Below are positions 37,249 through 42,286 of a stretch of 42,286 bases of DNA, one piece after another. Source of the DNA: Ignavibacteriales bacterium (lineage in GTDB: Bacteria; Bacteroidota; Ignavibacteria; Ignavibacteriales; Melioribacteraceae); NCBI GenBank assembly GCA_016936095.1, contig JAFGPR010000220.1, positions 1-42,286 of the forward strand, given 5' to 3'. Position numbers and translations under genes: made by a program. How positions within the stretch are numbered: position 1 is the stretch's first letter; every line of letters starts with the position of its first letter. A model generated the notes under the pieces. That model searched no databases. It saw nothing but the letters and a program-made list of their open reading frames with translations, and had not been told where the DNA came from.

Positions 37249-39201
37249 CTATTTATCAGAATTATTTTTATTTTTACTTAATGCAAATTTAACCAAAATA
37301 GCACCAAGTCCGAAGAATATTAATAAAGAAATTAAATCTCCCGCTTCTGGGATTATACCGTGAGTAAATTCATGAATTTTATCAATAACAGATACTAATG
37401 TCCCATCAGGAAGATGGTCAACGGTCCAGCCTTTTAAGACTGCATAAAGAATTCCTGTTAAAGCACCACCCGCAATTAGTCCTGTGCTTAATAAAGCACC
37501 GGGCCCAATATCAGATTCGCTTTCTTTATTCTTCCTGATTTTATCAACTGAGAATTTTATTAAACCACCTAAAAATATTGGAGTACTAACTGAAAGTGGT
37601 AGATAAGCTCCGACTGCAAAAGGTAATGAGCGTACACCACAGAGTTCAATTACGGCAGCAATTCCAACACCAATGATTACTAATGCCCAAGGTAGATTTT
37701 GACTTAGCAATCCTTTAATAACTGTAGCCATTAAAGTTGCTTGAGGTGCTGGGAGTTGACTTGAACCGATTGTTAAAGAATTATTTAACAATATTACCGT
37801 TCCACCAATCACTATTGAAGATGCGACAACTCCAATTATCAAACCAATTTGTTGTTTAATTGGTGTAGCACCTACTAAATAACCAGTTTTCAAATCTTGA
37901 GAAGTTGCACCAGCATTTGCAGATGCAATACAAACCATTGAACCAACTACCAATACTATTGGTTGATAAACATCACCCGTCCAACCGACTGCAACAAATA
38001 TTAGTGATGTAGCCATCAATGTTGCGATTGTCATTCCCGAAATTGGATTTGCAGATGATCCAATTAATCCAACAATTCTAGAAGATACTGTAACAAAGAA
38101 AAAGCCAAAAACAACAATCATTACAGCAGATAATAAATTGGCAGGTATATTTGGAATTATTGCAATTAGTACTATTAAAGCAACACTACCAACTAATACA
38201 AAAATTAAAGGAATATCTTTTTCGGTTCTAGTCTTTTCAACGGCAGTATTAGATTTTTTTTCTTTCAAATCATTAAATGAATCTTTGAAAGCGCTTATAA
38301 TTGTTGGAAAAGATTTAATCAACGTAATAATCCCACCGAAAGTAACTGCACCAGCTCCAATATAACGAATATAATTACTCCATATTTCCTGGGGACTCAT
38401 CTCAGAAATTAATTTCGATGCTGGGGCAAATACATTTGATAGATTGTCTCCAATCAATGTAATAAGTGGAATTAAAACCAACCAAGAAAGTACACCACCT
38501 GCAACCATTATTCCAGCTATCTTAGGTCCGATTATATAACCAACACCAAGTAATTCGGGAGATATTTCTCCCATGATTGTACCATTAGGTAAATCTGATT
38601 TCCGACTGAATGTATAACGAGGAACATCTTTCCATAATCCGAATATCAACATAAATAGTTTATATATAAATGCAATGCCCAGACCGTAATAAACTTTTTG
38701 CGCAAGCTTACCACCTTTTTCTCCAGCAATAAGAACATCAGCACATGCAGTTCCTTCTGGGAATGGGAGCTTGCCATGTTCTTTTACAATCAATGAGCGA
38801 CGTAGAGGAATCATAAAAAGAACACCAAGAATACCACCAATAAGTGCCAGAACAAAAATTTGCATATACTCAAAATAGTCTGCACCACCTGAAAGGAATA
38901 GTAGTGCCGGTATAGTGAACACAACACCGGATGCCACCGATTCTCCAGCAGAACCAATTGTTTGAACAATATTGTTTTCAAGAATTGTTGCTTTACCAAG
39001 TTTCTTGAATACTGAAATAGCAAGAACTGCAATTGGAATTGAAGCACTGACTGTAAGTCCGACTTTCAATCCTAAATAAACTGTTGCTGCACCGAAAATA
39101 ATTCCAAATATTGCACCAAGTATTATAGCTTTTGGTGTAAACTCCGGAATGAAATCCTTTGCAGAAATGTAGGGCTTAAAAGTATCATTATTGTTTTCCA
39201 T
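37249..39201 (-). CDS. OPT-family oligopeptide transporter
   Basis: Approx. 650-aa polytopic protein; TPKAIILGAIFGIIFGAATVYLGLKVGLTVSASIPIAVLAI, GEKGGKLAQKV, MVCIASANAGATSQDLKTGYLVGATPIKQQIG typical of OPT proteins. Start at MENNNDTFK (39201) preferred over 39228. Confidence 0.92.
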   Translation of the reverse strand: MENNNDTFKPYISAKDFIPEFTPKAIILGAIFGIIFGAATVYLGLKVGLTVSASIPIAVLAISVFKKLGKATILENNIVQTIGSAGESVASGVVFTIPALLFLSGGADYFEYMQIFVLALIGGILGVLFMIPLRRSLIVKEHGKLPFPEGTACADVLIAGEKGGKLAQKVYYGLGIAFIYKLFMLIFGLWKDVPRYTFSRKSDLPNGTIMGEISPELLGVGYIIGPKIAGIMVAGGVLSWLVLIPLITLIGDNLSNVFAPASKLISEMSPQEIWSNYIRYIGAGAVTFGGIITLIKSFPTIISAFKDSFNDLKEKKSNTAVEKTRTEKDIPLIFVLVGSVALIVLIAIIPNIPANLLSAVMIVVFGFFFVTVSSRIVGLIGSSANPISGMTIATLMATSLIFVAVGWTGDVYQPIVLVVGSMVCIASANAGATSQDLKTGYLVGATPIKQQIGLIIGVVASSIVIGGTVILLNNSLTIGSSQLPAPQATLMATVIKGLLSQNLPWALVIIGVGIAAVIELCGVRSLPFAVGAYLPLSVSTPIFLGGLIKFSVDKIRKNKESESDIGPGALLSTGLIAGGALTGILYAVLKGWTVDHLPDGTLVSVIDKIHEFTHGIIPEAGDLISLLIFFGLGAILVKFALSKNKNNSDK

Positions 39202-39318
39202 AATCCGAATTTCCTCGTAATTTATCAATAATATTTATTTACCATTGAAAATATAATTTATTTATTTATTAAATTAAATAAGCAAAAAAAATTTTTTTTT
39301 AACTTTTAGGGCAAATAA

Positions 39319-40803
39319 ATGAAAATAGCAATGATTAAAAATTTTATTTTATTTTTTATTCTGACAATTTATTCATTTGGACAAAGTCAAAATGGATTAA
39401 ACAGCATTACAAAAGAAGAATTATTTCAAACAGTTACCTATCTTTCGAGCGAAGAGCTAGAAGGAAGATTAGCTGGTACAGAAGGCTACAATTTAGCTGC
39501 TGATTTTTCATCTGACAAATTCTTCGATCTAAAATTAAAGCCTTTTAATGGTATGAGTTACTATCAGGATTTTTTAATTGAATGTAATGAAATACAAAAT
39601 CCATATAAGTTTAATCTTATTAAAAATGATGAGATTGTCAATAAATATCAACTAGGAAAGGATTTTGCTTTTCGTGGATTTACAGGTTCCGGTGATTTTA
39701 CAGCAGATGTAGTTTACTGTGGCTATGGAATTTCACAACCAAAAATCGGATATGATGATTATTCAAATATTGATGTAAATGGAAAAATTGTAATGGTATT
39801 TAAATTTAATCCATCGTGGAAAATTGAAGATAACCAATGGACACCTGCAACTCCTCGTTTTAAATCTAAAGTTGCTTTTGAACATGGAGCTAAAGGAATT
39901 TTGTTTGTATCATTTCCAAATGATGAGAATCCGCAGAAACCAATTGGTAGCGTAATGTGTGGAGAGGGGGAACAACTTGAGGATTTTCCACAATTACATA
40001 TTGATATTCCAGTTGCAGATGAATTTCTTAACGGTAGCGGATATAACTTAAAGGGTCTGCAAACTAAAATTGATTCATCCAAGCAGCCTTTTTCAGTAAC
40101 ATTAAATAGTCAAGCAGAGATTTTTGTAAAAGCAAATTATAGAAAAGAGGCACCGACGAAAAATGTTATTGGAATATTAGAAGGGAAAGATCCAATCCTT
40201 AAAGATGAATACATAATTATCGGTGCACATTTAGACCATGTTGGTCAACAAGCAAACGAAATTTATTTCCCAGGAGCAAATGATAATGCGTCAGGTTCTG
40301 CAGCTGTACTTGAAATTGCCGAAGCATTTGTAGAAGGAAGAATCAATAACAAACGTTCAATAATTTTTATATTATTCGCAGGTGAAGAATCAGGTTTGAA
40401 AGGTTCACAATATTATGCAGATAATCCAATTGTTCCTTTGGAAAAAACCGTGGCAATGTTGAATATGGATTGCATTGGAGTTGGGGATAGTATTATGATA
40501 GGTAGTGGACAAAGTTGTCCTAATCTGTGGAATTTAATAAAAGAGATTGACAAGAAATATTATAATATGTCTGTCAGCAATACCTGGAAAGGAGGTGGAG
40601 CTGATGCACAACCATTTTTTGATAAAGGCGTTCCGACAGCATATTTTGTTACAACAAATTCTTATCCGCATTTGCATTTAACAACTGATAAACCAGAGAC
40701 ATTGAATTTAGATTTGTATGAAAAAATGGTAAAATTAGTTTTCTTAACTGCTGAAAAAATTGCAAACGGAGAATATGAAAGGGAAGATATAATAGTAAAT
40801 TAA
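39319..40803 (+). CDS. Secreted M28-family zinc peptidase with PA-like insert
   Basis: 494 aa; signal peptide; YIIIGAHLDHVGQQ, YFPGANDNASGSAAVLEIAEAF, IFILFAGEESGLKGSQYY, MLNMDCIGVGDSIM. Confidence 0.93.
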   Translation: MKIAMIKNFILFFILTIYSFGQSQNGLNSITKEELFQTVTYLSSEELEGRLAGTEGYNLAADFSSDKFFDLKLKPFNGMSYYQDFLIECNEIQNPYKFNLIKNDEIVNKYQLGKDFAFRGFTGSGDFTADVVYCGYGISQPKIGYDDYSNIDVNGKIVMVFKFNPSWKIEDNQWTPATPRFKSKVAFEHGAKGILFVSFPNDENPQKPIGSVMCGEGEQLEDFPQLHIDIPVADEFLNGSGYNLKGLQTKIDSSKQPFSVTLNSQAEIFVKANYRKEAPTKNVIGILEGKDPILKDEYIIIGAHLDHVGQQANEIYFPGANDNASGSAAVLEIAEAFVEGRINNKRSIIFILFAGEESGLKGSQYYADNPIVPLEKTVAMLNMDCIGVGDSIMIGSGQSCPNLWNLIKEIDKKYYNMSVSNTWKGGGADAQPFFDKGVPTAYFVTTNSYPHLHLTTDKPETLNLDLYEKMVKLVFLTAEKIANGEYEREDIIVN

Positions 40804-40833
40804 AAATTGGTAATAATTACTATAAATATTATT

Positions 40834-40868
40834 AAAAAAGCGACCAAGTAATGCATGGTCGCTTTTTA
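40834..40868. terminator. Bidirectional intrinsic terminator between convergent M28 peptidase and FG-GAP genes
   Basis: AAAAAAGCGACCA-agtaatgca-TGGTCGCTTTTT: GC-containing stem with A- and T-tracts on both sides. Confidence 0.88.
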
Positions 40869-40899
40869 AAATAGTAAATGATATATCTTTAATTATACA

Positions 40900-42286
40900 T
40901 TATCTATAAGCACCTTGCAAAAATATTTTTAAATTCAAGTATAACGGTATATTGCTTCCTAGTGTATGAAAATCCAATTCGTTTGGTTGGTCATAAAAAA
41001 TCCAACGGCTAAATTTTATATTTGATTTGGATAGAGGATATTCCAATCTAGCACGCCATTTGTATAAATTATCTGTTGGTGGGACATAGTTGCATCTTAA
41101 AGTTTTAGCACCTAAAGTTCCTCCTGTCTCATCCCAAGCAGATTCAAGTAGTTCTGTACCATTAAATTCTTCCGTTAATTCTTTAATTTCGACTTGTAAT
41201 CTAACTTGATTTCTTCCAATAATTGTTCTACCAAACATACTTATTATAATCTTCTCAGAAATTTTATCACCAATATAAATAATACTATTTTTAGGATTCA
41301 TCTGAATTGGTCTTAAAGAGAGACCTCCTTCATTTCCATAAAAAACAAGAGTACGCCCCTCATTTGTTTGTCCATTGTCATATTGGTCTGCCCCTATGAT
41401 AATATCACTGTAACCATCCCCATTAACATCTCCAGCTCTTGATACTGAATTGCCATAAGAAGCATTGTTCTGATTACTCTCAGAAGCCCAATATTCTGTA
41501 GTAAGACCTGATGATGAACCTTGATACACAAAAACACGACCTTCATCAGTCTCAGGATTGTCGTATTTGTAAGCTCCAACAATTACATCTGAGTATCCAT
41601 CAGCATTAACGTCTCCTGCCGTAGAAACTGAATAGCCAAAATAAGCGTTATCCTGGTTAATTTCAGCAGTCCAATCAGCATTTGTTGAAAATCCTAAGTC
41701 AGAACCATAATATACGAATGCAGATCCTTCAGCACTGTTACCATTACTATAATATGGTGCTCCTATGATTACATCGGAATATCCATCTCCGTTTACATCA
41801 CCTGCTGTCGAAACTCTTAGGCCATAATATGCCCCATCCTGATTACTTTCGGAAGTCCAGTCAGCATTTGTTGAAAGACCAGACGCTGAGCCATAATAAA
41901 CAAAAACACGACCTTCGTCTATTTGGCTATTATCATATTGACAAGCTCCAATAATCACATCTGAATAACCGTCACCGTTAACATCCCCTGCCGTTGAAAC
42001 TGAAAAACCAAACCAAGCATAATCTTGGTTACTTTCGGAAGTCCAGTCAGCATTTGTTGAAAGACCAGACGCTGAGCCATAATAAACAAAAACACGACCT
42101 TCGACGTCCTGACCATTAGTATAATAAGGTGCTCCAATTATTACATCTGAATATCCATCAGCATTAACATCTCCAGCAGACGAGACTGAGGTACTGAACG
42201 AGGTATTATTCTGATTGCTTTCAGCTATCCAGTCAGCATTTGTCGAAAGACCTGATTCAGAACCATAATAAACAAAAGCACGTCCT
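40900..42286 (-). CDS. FG-GAP/integrin-alpha-like repeat cell-surface protein, partial (N-terminus beyond right edge)
   Basis: The frame stays open upstream of the listed 41958 'start' (a GTG Val codon) to the window edge: ...GRAFVYYGSESGLSTNADWIAESNQNNTSFSTSVSSAGDVNADGYSDVIIGAPYY.... Five repeats of about 62 aa with GDVNGDGYSDVIIGA loops plus a partial sixth. Confidence 0.92.
   Translation of the reverse strand, partial: GRAFVYYGSESGLSTNADWIAESNQNNTSFSTSVSSAGDVNADGYSDVIIGAPYYTNGQDVEGRVFVYYGSASGLSTNADWTSESNQDYAWFGFSVSTAGDVNGDGYSDVIIGACQYDNSQIDEGRVFVYYGSASGLSTNADWTSESNQDGAYYGLRVSTAGDVNGDGYSDVIIGAPYYSNGNSAEGSAFVYYGSDLGFSTNADWTAEINQDNAYFGYSVSTAGDVNADGYSDVIVGAYKYDNPETDEGRVFVYQGSSSGLTTEYWASESNQNNASYGNSVSRAGDVNGDGYSDIIIGADQYDNGQTNEGRTLVFYGNEGGLSLRPIQMNPKNSIIYIGDKISEKIIISMFGRTIIGRNQVRLQVEIKELTEEFNGTELLESAWDETGGTLGAKTLRCNYVPPTDNLYKWRARLEYPLSKSNIKFSRWIFYDQPNELDFHTLGSNIPLYLNLKIFLQGAYR
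41340..42286 (-). repeat. Tandem repeat, about 186-bp (62-aa) period, encoding FG-GAP beta-propeller blades
   Basis: Repeat unit VFVYYGSASGLSTNADWTSESNQD..FG.SVSTAGDVNGDGYSDVIIGAxxYDNxxxDEGR recurs every about 62 codons. A 75-bp identical segment occurs at 41843-41917 and 42029-42103 (offset 186 bp). Confidence 0.9.

Noticed and set aside
39284-39301. A-tract/T-tract run upstream of the M28 gene as a terminator or regulatory hairpin
   Set aside because: Low-complexity A/T only, with no GC stem; indistinguishable from AT-rich intergenic background.
40900-41958. Track start at 41958 as the real start of the FG-GAP protein
   Set aside because: The first codon is GTG within ...GDGYSDVIIGA...; the same frame continues open with identical repeat units to the window edge.
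41394-42137. Out-of-frame minus ORFs 41394-41582 and 41955-42137 with similar sequences
   Set aside because: Alternate-frame readings of the FG-GAP repeats; their similarity merely reflects the underlying repeat.
41340-42286. Regularly spaced near-identical repeats that could suggest a CRISPR or satellite array
   Set aside because: The period is about 186 bp, the frame is continuously open, and each unit encodes a FG-GAP blade with a DxNGDGxxD loop. This is a protein-coding repeat.
1-42286. tRNA/rRNA/riboswitch genes
   Set aside because: No GC-rich clover-leaf-like or rRNA-like segments were seen in the intergenic regions. A tRNAscan-SE/Infernal run would be needed to exclude weak candidates.

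Overview
AT-rich, gene-dense bacterial chromosome segment. Family content, and only by inference, suggests a Bacteroidota/Chlorobiota/Ignavibacteria-like organism. It is mostly housekeeping genes in long co-directional runs. (1) A minus-strand run purN-purH-mreB-mreC-mreD-mrdA-rodA-pyrF (8276 to the left edge). (2) A plus-strand run: Fn3-like secreted protein, maf, 1166-aa surface/beta-barrel-like protein, Nudix, PfkB kinase, mtnA, recO, HtrA/DegP, closed by a clear intrinsic terminator (17806-17833), then an MBL-fold hydrolase, M14 peptidase, GNAT, lipoprotein and LprI-like protein. (3) Minus-strand ptsN-like and hisS. (4) Plus-strand genes: an unusual 566-aa Rossmann protein, a CPBP membrane protease, pdxJ, an NSS transporter with a tiny translationally coupled MetS-like subunit missing from the ORF track, and a phosphofructokinase with PPi-type motifs. 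(5) Minus-strand UvrD/PcrA, then a very tight six-gene run OPT transporter - MFS - PqqD-like protein - two tandem paralogous secreted proteins - M29 aminopeptidase. (6) A plus-strand M28 peptidase and a minus-strand FG-GAP beta-propeller repeat protein that runs off the right edge. No CRISPR array, rRNA, tRNA or transposase was recognised. The items most worth a second look are the orphan PqqD/RRE-like cluster with its paralogous secreted proteins, a MITE/REP-like inverted repeat at about 27546-27653, the FG-GAP gene with identical 75-bp repeat segments and an apparently truncated C-terminal module, and the PfkB-mtnA pair.
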